From Gammaproteobacteria bacterium UBA3067 (GTDB lineage Bacteria; Pseudomonadota; Gammaproteobacteria; Pseudomonadales; UBA3067): a stretch of 53,711 nt of DNA. The position numbers were made by a program, and so were the translations under genes. The notes below the pieces were generated by a model. The model saw only the letters and a program-made list of their open reading frames with translations, was not told the origin of the DNA and ran no database searches. Positions 25,843-33,824 of the stretch are shown in pieces. The number at the start of each line of letters is the position of its first letter. The stretch's first letter is position 1. The stretch covers positions 33,756 to 87,466 of the forward strand of contig DFBZ01000118.1 of assembly GCA_002366835.1 (NCBI GenBank), written 5' to 3'.

Positions 25843-26712
25843 ATGAAGATAAAAAATCATCGTTTTCCTGAATATTGGTATCAAAAATCTGCCGATGTCG
25901 GTCGGCGCATTGAGTCACCCAAGTTAATCGTTATGCACTACACGGCAGGTGCTAGTGTCGAGTCATGTCGCGATTACATGCTACTGTCACCTACTGAAAA
26001 ACAGCGCCGTATCGGGGCAAGAAAAAAAATATATAGCTCTGCACATTTGCTAGTGGGGCGCGATGGTACGGCATTTCAAATTGTGCCTTTTAATATAAAA
26101 GCGCGACATGCGGGCGTATCAAGTTGGAAAGGCTTGCGCTCCCTTAATCAGTGCTCCATTGGTATCGAGATTGCCAATTATGGTTGGCTCGACCAACAAG
26201 CTGATGGCTGCTACTCCCGTTCAGGTGAAACCCCGATTTTTCAGACAGATGAGGTTTATATCGGCAAGATGCCAGGGTCAGTAGAGATAAAAGGCTGGCA
26301 GTGTTATCCAGAGGTGCAACTTCTTCAAGTGGAAAGTCTCACATCTTCTTTGTTGGCGTATTACCCTTCGATTATTGATATTGTCGGGCATCAGGATATT
26401 TCTCCGGGCCGCAAGTTTGATCCCGGCCCCGCTTTTCCGATGGCGCGTTTTAAGCGTTTAATGGAAAAAAATCGCAGCCGCGCAGATGAAGAGGAAGATA
26501 CGGAACTATTCCCTTTGTATCAAACTACCGAACGTTTAAATATTCGAGGTGGGCCAGGTGTAGGATTTGATAAGCTAAAAGCCAGCCCCTTAGAAAAAAA
26601 TACACAGCTGATGGAATTGTCTCAACTTGGCGACTGGAGTCTGGTACGTTTAGTAAAAAATGAAAAAGAGGAGGGCTGGGTTTTTAATCTCTACCTGTCG
26701 CCTTTAAGGTAA
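25843..26712 (+). CDS. N-acetylmuramoyl-L-alanine amidase (Amidase_2) with SH3-like C-terminus
   Basis: A 289-residue zinc amidase expected to cut the bond between MurNAc and L-Ala of peptidoglycan. Amidase_2 domain at about 20-210, with ligand His in VMHYTAG, and GHQDISPGRKFDPGPAF carrying the second His and Asp. The C-terminal SH3b-type wall-binding domain (about 222-289) has LNIRGGPGVGFDKL and GWVFNLYLS. There is no signal peptide, so it is either recycled-peptide-specific, phage-derived, or a delivered effector. The broken gene just upstream, with a possible injection-system link, makes the effector idea worth testing, but no immunity gene is evident. Confidence 0.82.
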   Translation: MKIKNHRFPEYWYQKSADVGRRIESPKLIVMHYTAGASVESCRDYMLLSPTEKQRRIGARKKIYSSAHLLVGRDGTAFQIVPFNIKARHAGVSSWKGLRSLNQCSIGIEIANYGWLDQQADGCYSRSGETPIFQTDEVYIGKMPGSVEIKGWQCYPEVQLLQVESLTSSLLAYYPSIIDIVGHQDISPGRKFDPGPAFPMARFKRLMEKNRSRADEEEDTELFPLYQTTERLNIRGGPGVGFDKLKASPLEKNTQLMELSQLGDWSLVRLVKNEKEEGWVFNLYLSPLR

Positions 26713-26721
26713 GCAAAGCAG

Positions 26722-26876
26722 AAAAAAGAAGAGTTTTGCCCAGCGGGGCCAGAGGGACGTGGCTGGGCAACGGCTTTAATTTTAGGGAAGGATTTAGCAG
26801 GAATTTTTGGCATGATAAACCTCGTGGAGAGAAATGGGCGTGGTGCCGATGAGTATTTGTCATTTTCATGCCGGTT
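26722..26876 (-). ncRNA. predicted Fnr/Anr-activated short RNA (or micro-ORF transcript)
   Basis: Predicted start near 26876, seven bases after the leftward -10 TATAAC (26887-26882), with the Fnr box centre 41.5 bases upstream. It would end at a hairpin (TTGCCCAGC at 26770-26762 pairing with GCTGGGCAA at 26744-26736) followed by CTTCTTTTTT. Length about 155 bases. It contains a 40-codon ORF (26813-26691, MPKIPAKSFPKIKAVAQPRP onward) with GAGG upstream, so it might be a small mRNA, although this ORF reads past the hairpin. Opposite strand to the amidase tail and 3' of the AMMECR1 gene. Prediction from sequence only. Confidence 0.5.
26736..26770. terminator. 9-bp hairpin after the amidase gene and at the end of the predicted short RNA
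   Basis: TTGCCCAGC (26736-26744) and GCTGGGCAA (26762-26770) are a perfect 9-bp inverted repeat with a 17-base loop. On the minus strand a T-rich tail follows after eight bases; on the plus strand CGGCTTTAATTTT follows. It may act in both directions. Confidence 0.5.
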
Positions 26877-26881
26877 GGCAA

Positions 26882-26924
26882 GTTATAAACTCTTTTGAAA
26901 ACAGGCGACCTTGATCAGAATCAA
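26882..26924 (-). promoter_or_regulatory. class II-type Fnr/Anr promoter, leftward
   Basis: TTGATCAGAATCAA (26911-26924) matches the Fnr consensus at every defined base. On the minus strand TATAAC (26887-26882) is a good -10. With a start near 26876 the box is centred at -41.5, the exact spacing of Fnr-activated class II promoters. No annotated gene lies downstream in that direction, which led to the short-RNA prediction. Confidence 0.7.
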
Positions 26925-26945
26925 TTATTTAAGTTCTCTTTCGTC

Positions 26946-27533
26946 TTACTCAGGGCTTTCTTGGTTTTTTTGCGCGGAAAAACTTTCTGCTGTATAGCGG
27001 CTAACGACAACGCTACGCGACCAATAATTGGAGGGCAGCCCGGCCTTCCGTTTTAGCTGGGCTAGAAATTCCATTGGCTCAGGAAGTTGAGTCCACGCAC
27101 TGGGGAGGAAGGTGCCTCGATGATTTCCTTCTTCCAAAATTAAACCATCAATGCCGGGACGTAGTTGTGTCAGTAACTCCGATTCATCTGCTAGGTGAAT
27201 AATTTCAGGTATGGATAACACAGAAATGCTGGTTTCCACTGCGGGAAGCTCATCTGCATTGAGTGGAGAAAATCGCACATCCTGAAAGGCAGCAGAATGC
27301 GAAGCATCCACAACGGCATTAACCAGTGGTTGTTGCGCTTCGAGTGTGCCGATACAGCCGCGTAAGGAATTGTTTAAATAGAGTGTGACAAAGCAGGCTT
27401 TGTGTTTTTGCAATGGGATTTCGTAATCTGCTGAATCAATAATCGGCCTTAAGCCAGTATTTAGGCCCTCGGAAAAAGTCTCGTTCGCGAGTTTCAAGAG
27501 GGTGTCTTTGCTTTTATTGCTGAGAGTTTCCAA
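26946..27533 (-). CDS. amrA: AmmeMemoRadiSam system protein A (AMMECR1 family)
   Basis: 195 residues. The AMMECR1 hallmark LRGCIGTLE is present, followed by DVRFSPLNADELP and the later motif DGLILEEGNHRGTFLPSAW. Its start overlaps the end of the MEMO-family gene by 20 bases, so the two are co-translated. Human AMMECR1 is linked to disease, but no bacterial biochemical role is established to my knowledge. The triad with MEMO and a radical SAM enzyme suggests one pathway. Confidence 0.9.
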   Translation of the reverse strand: METLSNKSKDTLLKLANETFSEGLNTGLRPIIDSADYEIPLQKHKACFVTLYLNNSLRGCIGTLEAQQPLVNAVVDASHSAAFQDVRFSPLNADELPAVETSISVLSIPEIIHLADESELLTQLRPGIDGLILEEGNHRGTFLPSAWTQLPEPMEFLAQLKRKAGLPSNYWSRSVVVSRYTAESFSAQKNQESPE

Positions 27534-28314
27534 TTATAAATGCCCCATACCCCACGACAGCGTCTTGCGCGCCTGCTGTATCTCCGGAGTTACAGTAATA
27601 AAGTTGTTTTACTTCAAGGTGGCGCTCTTGAGCAACTTGTAAGACGCCATTTAATGGGTAACAACCACAGGCCTGTTCCCCACTAATGTTATTTTCCCCA
27701 TTTTTTATTTTATCGCAGGTGGTCGCGTCAATTTGTTTTGCATCAGAATAAGCATGGTAATGACTTAAATCCGTGGAGCAGATAAAGAGCGTTTCGTCGC
27801 CACCCCATAATGTATTAATCAGTATTGCCAATTCTTTGGGCGAACATTCGCCCACTACGATCGGGGTTAGAGTGAATTCATTCAATACGCTTTGCAGAAA
27901 AGGAAGCTGAACTTCCAAACTATGTTCTAGTGCGTGAGCTGTATCGTCGATTGACACAAAATCGAGCGCCTCAAGTTTCTCGAGGTTTTTTTCGTCTAAA
28001 TTTATATTTCCGAGTGGTGAAGAAAATTGAGACATGCTGGGTATAGCGAGACCACTCAATGCCACCCGGTGGGCAGGTCCCATAAGCACGACGCGTGTTA
28101 TATCTTCCGCATAGGATTTAATATAGCGGTAAGCATAGGCGGCGGTAGACCCTGAATAAATGTACCCAGCGTGGGGTGCGATAAGAAATTTTGGTCGTGG
28201 CCCGTTAATAGTTTTTGCGTCACTAATATATTGCAATACGTCATTTCGCAAAGTCTTTGGATTATCCGGATAAAAGGTGCCTGCCACAGCGGGCGGGCGG
28301 CTACGCGAATTCAT
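27514..28314 (-). CDS. amrB: AmmeMemoRadiSam system protein B (MEMO family)
   Basis: 266 residues from the ATG at 28314, giving MNSRSRPPAVAGTFYPDNP, the usual family start; in-frame starts further out (28326, 28356, 28380) are less convincing. MEMO proteins have a class III extradiol-dioxygenase-like fold. The expected metal-site histidines are visible in LIAPHAGYIYSG, near HSLEVQLPFL and in STDLSHYHAYSD; a Cys in GEQACGC matches the conserved site. Enzymatic activity is unproven for bacterial members. It diverges from the radical SAM gene with 95 bases between starts. Confidence 0.92.
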   Translation of the reverse strand: MNSRSRPPAVAGTFYPDNPKTLRNDVLQYISDAKTINGPRPKFLIAPHAGYIYSGSTAAYAYRYIKSYAEDITRVVLMGPAHRVALSGLAIPSMSQFSSPLGNINLDEKNLEKLEALDFVSIDDTAHALEHSLEVQLPFLQSVLNEFTLTPIVVGECSPKELAILINTLWGGDETLFICSTDLSHYHAYSDAKQIDATTCDKIKNGENNISGEQACGCYPLNGVLQVAQERHLEVKQLYYCNSGDTAGAQDAVVGYGAFIIGNSQQ

Positions 28315-28409
28315 GGGGTGATCCATATAATGTATCTTTTTTATATCTGGGGGCATTGATTCATAAAATAAAGAGCCCACATATTAAAAAGGTTTGTTTT
28401 GGAGGCCTT

Positions 28410-29513
28410 ATGAAAAAATTAGTTGGTGATCCCCTTATCTCGAGTGATGTGGCAACGGATTATTGGCATCAACTTGATGATGGTCGAATTCAGTGTGACC
28501 TTTGTCCGCGTTATTGCAAACTACATACGGGGCAGAGGGGCGCATGTTTTGTGCGAGCAGAAAAGGATGGTGAGATCATCTTGACCAGCTATGGTCGATC
28601 TACTGGTTTCTGTATTGATCCCGTCGAGAAAAAACCACTGAGCCATTTTTTGCCTGGTAGCTCAGTCCTGTCTTTCGGAACAGCGGGCTGTAATCTGGCC
28701 TGTAAATATTGTCAAAATTGGGATACGACAAAATCTCGTGAGATGGATGTTATGGCCGCTCATGCAAGCCCTGATGCCCTGGTCGCCGAGGCGATAAAAC
28801 AGGGTTGCTCGAGTATTGCTTACACTTATAATGATCCCATTATATTTTTGGAATACGCTCTGGATGTAGCAGAAGTGGCGAGACAGAAAAATATAAAATC
28901 CGTTGCTGTCACGGCGGGCTATATTTGCGAAAAGCCGCGGGAAAAATTCTTTCAGGCCATGGATGCAGTCAATATCGACCTCAAGGCATTTCATGATGAA
29001 TTTTATCGAAAAATTTGCGGCGCAGCGTTGGAACCCGTTTTGGATACGCTTCGTTATGTGTATCACGAAACAGATGTATGGCTGGAGGTTACGACATTAC
29101 TGATACCCGGTGAAAACGATTCCGACCGGGAGATCGAGCGCCTGTCCCAATGGCTTGTGGAAAACCTGGGGCCAGAGGTGCCTCTTCACTTTAGTGCTTT
29201 TCATCCGGATTGGAAAATGCGCACTACGCCAAAAACACCCTCAAGCACTGTGCAGCGCGCGCGTCAGATCGCAATGAAGGCGGGTTTGCATTATGTCTAT
29301 ACGGGCAATATCTATGATCCCTTCGGTGGCAGCACTTATTGTCCGGCTTGCCAGCATTGTGTTATTGAGAGAGATTGCTACAGCTTAGGCGCTTGGTCTT
29401 TGACTGAGCAAGGTGCTTGTAGTCAGTGTGGCGCAGCCATTGCCGGGGTCTTTGATTCAGGCCCTGGTAACTGGGGTTCGCGTCGACAGCCCATTTTAAT
29501 TCAGAGTGAATAA
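28410..29513 (+). CDS. amrS: AmmeMemoRadiSam system radical SAM enzyme
   Basis: 367 residues from ATG 28410 (GGAGG upstream). An N-terminal Cys set (CDLCPRYCKLHTGQRGACFVR) precedes the radical SAM site CNLACKYC, whose three cysteines hold the 4Fe-4S cluster. The C-terminus has two more Cys pairs, CPACQHC and CSQCG, likely a zinc or second-cluster site. It resembles pyruvate formate-lyase-activating enzymes and is annotated in genomes as the AmmeMemoRadiSam enzyme. Substrate unknown. Divergent from the MEMO and AMMECR1 genes, suggesting shared control. Confidence 0.92.
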   Translation: MKKLVGDPLISSDVATDYWHQLDDGRIQCDLCPRYCKLHTGQRGACFVRAEKDGEIILTSYGRSTGFCIDPVEKKPLSHFLPGSSVLSFGTAGCNLACKYCQNWDTTKSREMDVMAAHASPDALVAEAIKQGCSSIAYTYNDPIIFLEYALDVAEVARQKNIKSVAVTAGYICEKPREKFFQAMDAVNIDLKAFHDEFYRKICGAALEPVLDTLRYVYHETDVWLEVTTLLIPGENDSDREIERLSQWLVENLGPEVPLHFSAFHPDWKMRTTPKTPSSTVQRARQIAMKAGLHYVYTGNIYDPFGGSTYCPACQHCVIERDCYSLGAWSLTEQGACSQCGAAIAGVFDSGPGNWGSRRQPILIQSE

Positions 29514-29660
29514 AGGGAGGTATCTCTTATTCTGAGTGACCCTACTGCGGTTTCTAGGTTAATATAGAAGGTCTTTTAAACTCCCTATTTTCATTCGCAA
29601 CATGCTTAAAGCCCTCGTGAGCAAGCAACGAAGCGACCGCCTTAAAAACAGAAGTTCCAA

Positions 29661-30155
29661 ATGCCTGAAAGCGACCAAGAGTTAATCGACCAGAAGTGGA
29701 TGAAGCAAGCATTACAGCTTGCTCAAAAAGCACAAAGTTTGGATGAGGTGCCTGTGGGCGCGGTGCTGGTGAAGGGCGGTGAGGTGATAGGCGAGGGATG
29801 GAATCAAACGATTAGTGCCTGTGATCCCACCGCACACGCTGAGGTTGTTGCGTTGCGAGATGCGGCGAAAAGGCTAAATAACTATCGTGTTATAGATACA
29901 ACGCTCTACGTGACGCTTGAGCCCTGCGCGATGTGCGTGGGGGCTCTGGTTCATGGTCGCGTCCAGCGTTTGGTTTATGCGGCGAGTGAGCCAAAAAACG
30001 GGGCCGTGTCGAGTCAGATCAATCTATTGGAGCTGCATGCATTTAATCATCGCATTGATGTGAGTAGCGGTGTGCTTGCGGCCCAGGCCAGTGATTTGCT
30101 GACGTCTTTTTTTAAAAATAAACGTCAGATAAAGAAAGAGAAAAAACTGCCCTGA
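29661..30155 (+). CDS. tadA: tRNA adenosine(34) deaminase TadA
   Basis: A zinc deaminase that converts A34 to inosine in tRNA-Arg(ACG). The motif TAHAEVVAL supplies the zinc His and the catalytic Glu; PCAMCVGAL supplies two cysteines. 164 residues, normal for the family. The stop codon overlaps the prc terminator hairpin on the other strand. Confidence 0.95.
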   Translation: MPESDQELIDQKWMKQALQLAQKAQSLDEVPVGAVLVKGGEVIGEGWNQTISACDPTAHAEVVALRDAAKRLNNYRVIDTTLYVTLEPCAMCVGALVHGRVQRLVYAASEPKNGAVSSQINLLELHAFNHRIDVSSGVLAAQASDLLTSFFKNKRQIKKEKKLP

Positions 30156-30177
30156 GCAACCTGTGCCAGTCAGGGCA
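30141..30177 (-). terminator. rho-independent terminator of prc
   Basis: On the minus strand TGCCCTGA and TCAGGGCA form a perfect 8-bp stem (30177-30170 with 30055-type partner at 30155-30148), 14-base loop, followed by GTTTTTTCTC. It begins just beyond the prc stop and runs into the convergent tadA 3' end. Confidence 0.75.
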
Positions 30178-30183
30178 ATTCCT

Positions 30184-32322
30184 TTAGTATTTAGCGATTC
30201 GAGTTTTGGATGCTAGCTGGTCTTTTAAATCGAGAAGAATACTGCCTGCTTCCACCAATATAAAGCTGTCGTCATTATCCAGCAAGGCATGTTCTTTTTC
30301 TTCTGTGCTATTTTCTTCCTGCTGCTTTTCGTCTAGATCAGCCAGCACTTTCAAACCCTTTGCCTCTCGCCTGTCGTTTTCAATTTGAAGAAGTGTACCT
30401 TCTCGTGCATTTTGTTCTCTAGTGCGGACTTTTTCAGAGAGGCTAATGGTTTTGATCTTGCGAATAGAATTGTAGTGCTCTACTTGTCGATTGAGATAGA
30501 TAAAGTCAGGATTTTTTTCTATGCGCCCTTGATGCCGCTTTTGAAGCTCAGGCAAATAACTGCTGTAGTTGTTCCAATTTGAAAAGTCGACAGAGCGGAT
30601 GTAATCCCATGGAAGAGCGTTCGGTAGTGCGCTTTCTCCGATTTCTTCCTGGTTGTAAATACTAGGAAAGGTGATGTCGGGGATGACCCCCTTATTCTGA
30701 TTGCTTTCACCTGAAATGCGGTAAAACTTGGCAAGGGTGAGTTTTAATTGTCCCTGATTGTGCAGGGGGAGTAACGATTGAACGGTGCCTTTTCCAAAGG
30801 TTTGTCCGCCAAGGATAATACCTCTGCCGTAATCCTGGATGGCGCCGGCAAATATTTCTGAGGCAGAAGCACTCATTCTGTTAACGACAACAGCGAGTGG
30901 GCCGTCGTAAAAGATTTCGTCGTCTTCATCTTCCAGTACGTCAACATTGCCGTTGGAGGATTTTATCTGCACGGTGGGGCCATCTTTAATAAATAGCCCG
31001 GTAAGTGCGTTTGCCTCCTGGAGTGAGCCGCCGCCATTGTTTCTTAAATCCATTACCAAGCCATCGACGCCTTCTTTTTTCAGTTCGGCGATCAGGCGCT
31101 TGACATCACGAGTGCTGCTCTTGAAATCCTTTTGATGATTTTGGGCACCTTTGAAGTCAAAATAAAAAGTGGGCAGGTTGATAATCCCTATTTTACGTTC
31201 TTTGCCGTCTCTTTTGATGGTGATAATGTCTTTTTGCGCCGCTTGCTCTTCAAGTTTGACCGTATTCCTTGTTATGTCGATGAGTTTTCTTTCGCTACCA
31301 CCTTCGGTTTTTCCTGAAATAACTTCCAGTCTGACTGTGCTTTCCTTGGGGCCGCGAATAAGTTGTACAACGTCATCAAGCCGCCAGCCAACGACATCGA
31401 TGAGTTCACCATTTGTCCCCTGGCCAACACCAACGATTTTATCGGCAGGAAATATCTGCTTACTCTTGTCAGCGGGGCCGGCGGGAACGAGGCGTACGAC
31501 TTTGGTGAACTCATCTTCTCGTTGAAGAACCGCGCCAATGCCTTCAAGGGACAGGCTCATGTGGATATTAAAGTCTTCCGAGGAGCGTGGTGAAAAATAC
31601 TGGGTATGGGGGTCGTAGGTTTTGGTCAGTGCGTTAACATAGACCTGAAATGCGTCGTTACTATTCGTCTGGAGGGCGCGGTTTAATTGATTCTTATAGC
31701 GTTTGCCTAGCAGTGTTTGGATCTCGCTAATTTCCTTACCAGCAGTTTTCAGGTTGATGATGCTGTTTTTAAGCTGCTTATTCCATAAGCGTTTGGCGAG
31801 ACGATTGTCTTCCGGCCAGTCGGCTTCTTCACGATTTATGGTGAGGCGTTCATTTTGTTTTAGATCCAGGCCGGGCAGTTCTTTTTCGGCCATATAAATG
31901 AGGTGGTTTAGACGTCCAATAACTCTTTGGTGGTAACGATTAAAAATCAGGAAGGCGGGGCGAAGGTTGCCGGATTTTAGGGCTTCGTCAAAGCGGTAAC
32001 GATAGCTGGATAGTTCATTGATATCCTCTTGAGTAAAATAGCTGCGTGATGCGTCAAGCTCAGCGAGGTATCGGTCAAACATTTTACTTGATAGCTTGTC
32101 GTCCACAGCCACTTTGTTGTAGTGCATTTGCGAAAGCCTGCTTAAAATGGCGAGGCTCACTCGGGGCTGCTGGGCCTGAGGGTAGAGGGGAGTGGATTTG
32201 CTACTTTCTATTTGTTGCTGGGTGTTTGTGGTGATTGACAGGCTATGGCTGCTAATTAGTGAAAGCGAGCTAAAGGCTAATAATGTAAAGGCTAGTTTGC
32301 GAAACGATTTGCTTGTTTTCAT
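30184..32322 (-). CDS. prc: carboxy-terminal processing protease Prc (Tsp)
   Basis: A periplasmic S41 protease that trims and degrades proteins with nonpolar C-termini and controls wall hydrolases. ATG at 32322 gives a signal peptide start (MKTSKSFRKLAFTLLAFSSL, cleaved near SHS-LS); an upstream start at 32403 would bury it. After an N-terminal helical region comes a PDZ domain (SLEGIGAVLQREDEFTKVVRL), then the S41 core with the Ser in MSASASEIFAGAIQDYG and the Lys in FGKGTVQSLLPL (Ser/Lys dyad). The C-terminal DUF3340-like region is rich in Lys and Glu. About 712 residues. Confidence 0.94.
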   Translation of the reverse strand: MKTSKSFRKLAFTLLAFSSLSLISSHSLSITTNTQQQIESSKSTPLYPQAQQPRVSLAILSRLSQMHYNKVAVDDKLSSKMFDRYLAELDASRSYFTQEDINELSSYRYRFDEALKSGNLRPAFLIFNRYHQRVIGRLNHLIYMAEKELPGLDLKQNERLTINREEADWPEDNRLAKRLWNKQLKNSIINLKTAGKEISEIQTLLGKRYKNQLNRALQTNSNDAFQVYVNALTKTYDPHTQYFSPRSSEDFNIHMSLSLEGIGAVLQREDEFTKVVRLVPAGPADKSKQIFPADKIVGVGQGTNGELIDVVGWRLDDVVQLIRGPKESTVRLEVISGKTEGGSERKLIDITRNTVKLEEQAAQKDIITIKRDGKERKIGIINLPTFYFDFKGAQNHQKDFKSSTRDVKRLIAELKKEGVDGLVMDLRNNGGGSLQEANALTGLFIKDGPTVQIKSSNGNVDVLEDEDDEIFYDGPLAVVVNRMSASASEIFAGAIQDYGRGIILGGQTFGKGTVQSLLPLHNQGQLKLTLAKFYRISGESNQNKGVIPDITFPSIYNQEEIGESALPNALPWDYIRSVDFSNWNNYSSYLPELQKRHQGRIEKNPDFIYLNRQVEHYNSIRKIKTISLSEKVRTREQNAREGTLLQIENDRREAKGLKVLADLDEKQQEENSTEEKEHALLDNDDSFILVEAGSILLDLKDQLASKTRIAKY

Positions 32323-32880
32323 AAAGGGCCTGGTGATTTTAGGCAGAAGTTTGGTTTTGCTCGTGCGGTAAATTGGCGACTTGTTTCCGAGAGTGCTTTC
32401 CACTTCGAATTGGAGAGGCTCTGTATCTTGTAGACCTGTTTAAGCACGACGGGTTCACTTTATAAGCGTATCAAGAGCGCGGAACATTTAATACCGCGCG
32501 CATCTCACTCTTATAAGGTGTGGTAATTCCTTAACAGTTATAATAGTACCAGTATCGCACTTGTTAAAGGGTGGATTGAAAGTTGTCGGGTTTGTTCACT
32601 TTTCATTGTTCAGCATGGCTGCATAACTCTATATATATGATAATACAATGAGATAGCGAGCACTTGTGAGTTCGTTTCTTATAAAGCTGGCTAATAGGCA
32701 GAAAACTAAAGTAATACATTATTAGAAGTGCGCTTTTATGTAACCTGCCTTGCTATTTCGTTTCGTTGGGGTTATCTATATGATCTGCAGTAATCAAAAA
32801 CAGCCATAACTCCTAGATATAAGAAAGAAAACAGGATGTTTTTTAGGTAACTTTCAACTTCAGGATAAGAGGTAGAAGAG
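32323..32880. other. 558-bp intergenic region
   Basis: Lies between prc (leftward) and the PilZ gene (rightward). It contains a TATAAT at 32539-32544 without a good -35, and another AT-rich run near 32630 (TATATATATGATAAT). No ORF with coding character, no RNA gene recognised. Confidence 0.5.
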
Positions 32881-33213
32881 ATGCAATCACAAGTGCCTGA
32901 TCAGAGGTCAGAGTCTCGCAGAAACTTGCTTTATTATGTGAATGTATATGACCATGATACAAGTGAGTATGTTGGATTGATACTAGATATTTCCAGCGGA
33001 GGGGTATTGATTAGTGGTGTGGAGCCGCTAAAACAGGGAAAAAGATACCATTTCGGATTAGTGGATACCGCTGATGCCAGCCTGCCTTTACAGGTTGGAT
33101 TTGAAGCAAAGGCCTGCTGGTGCCGCAAATGTGGTGATGATTTTTACGACACAGGCTTGGTGTTTACCGATTTGCCAGAAACTGCGAAAGTGAAGTTGGC
33201 GTCCTTTGAATAG
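32881..33213 (+). CDS. PilZ-domain protein
   Basis: 110 residues. The c-di-GMP-binding signature is present: RSESRR at about 8-13 supplies the RxxxR arginines, and LDISSGGVLI supplies the D/NxSxxG motif. That makes it a single-domain c-di-GMP receptor, with target unknown. CWCRKCG adds three close cysteines at about 79-84, which is uncommon. It stands alone; a GGDEF cyclase is encoded at 47657. Confidence 0.88.
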   Translation: MQSQVPDQRSESRRNLLYYVNVYDHDTSEYVGLILDISSGGVLISGVEPLKQGKRYHFGLVDTADASLPLQVGFEAKACWCRKCGDDFYDTGLVFTDLPETAKVKLASFE

Positions 33214-33287
33214 CATCTTTGTGTTGATTCATATTAGGAAAAGCTCACTGGGTAATAGCCTTAGTGAGCGATTTCACGCTTCGTAAA

Positions 33288-33629
33288 TCAGTTGAAAACT
33301 CCAATAATGCTTGCCAGTAGTGCAGCGATAGCGATACTGGCATGCGCATAAACAACCATCATTGGCTTTTGTTCTTGTGGGAAAATCACTCTAAAAAGGG
33401 TAAGACCGCCTAACGCAGCGGCGATGAACAGTAGAAAACCCACAGTAAGTTGAGTGTTGGTCTCGCTAGTAAGCAGATATACCCAAAAGCAAGCCAGTCC
33501 CGCCAGTGCGCTGGAGTGGTGTACGGTGCGCATAAAATCGAGAGGCTTCGAGCCGGGTTTGTGGCTGGTTGATAGTAGGTATCCGGCATATCCAGTTCCC
33601 AGTAAAAAGAAAATGGCCAGAATGAACAT
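33288..33629 (-). CDS. four-helix integral membrane protein of unknown function
   Basis: 113 residues with four predicted TM segments at about 2-21, 38-56, 60-80 and 88-110. Polar exceptions are VHHSSALAG and YAHASIAIAA, which place His residues in or near the membrane. I do not recognise a named family. ATG 33629 is read leftward; upstream, CGAAGGGG gives a ribosome site. Convergent with the PilZ gene. Confidence 0.7.
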   Translation of the reverse strand: MFILAIFFLLGTGYAGYLLSTSHKPGSKPLDFMRTVHHSSALAGLACFWVYLLTSETNTQLTVGFLLFIAAALGGLTLFRVIFPQEQKPMMVVYAHASIAIAALLASIIGVFN

Positions 33630-33747
33630 TTTTTGATATCCCCTTCGGTATTGTTTGTTATTTTTTTACTGCTGCCGCGATAATGGGGCAAACCTATTCT
33701 ATTATCCCCGTTATGATAAGCGCTTCGCTGAATCTGGGGTGTGCCTG

Positions 33748-33776
33748 TTTACCTTAAAATCGGATTTTTGTAGAAT
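33748..33776 (+). promoter_or_regulatory. probable guaB promoter
   Basis: TTTACC (33748-33753) and TAGAAT (33771-33776) with a 17-base spacer, about 49 bases before the guaB start codon. Confidence 0.5.
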
Positions 33777-33824
33777 GGTCGACTACTCTCGGTAATCTAA
33801 CCGTATTTGTAAGGTCCCCTATAC

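Noticed and set aside
26684..26881. 65-codon minus-strand frame (MPTGMKMTNTHRHH onward)
   Set aside because: Its start codon lies about 5 bases upstream of the predicted transcript start, it has no ribosome site and its composition is not protein-like; the RNA or the 40-codon ORF explains the region better.
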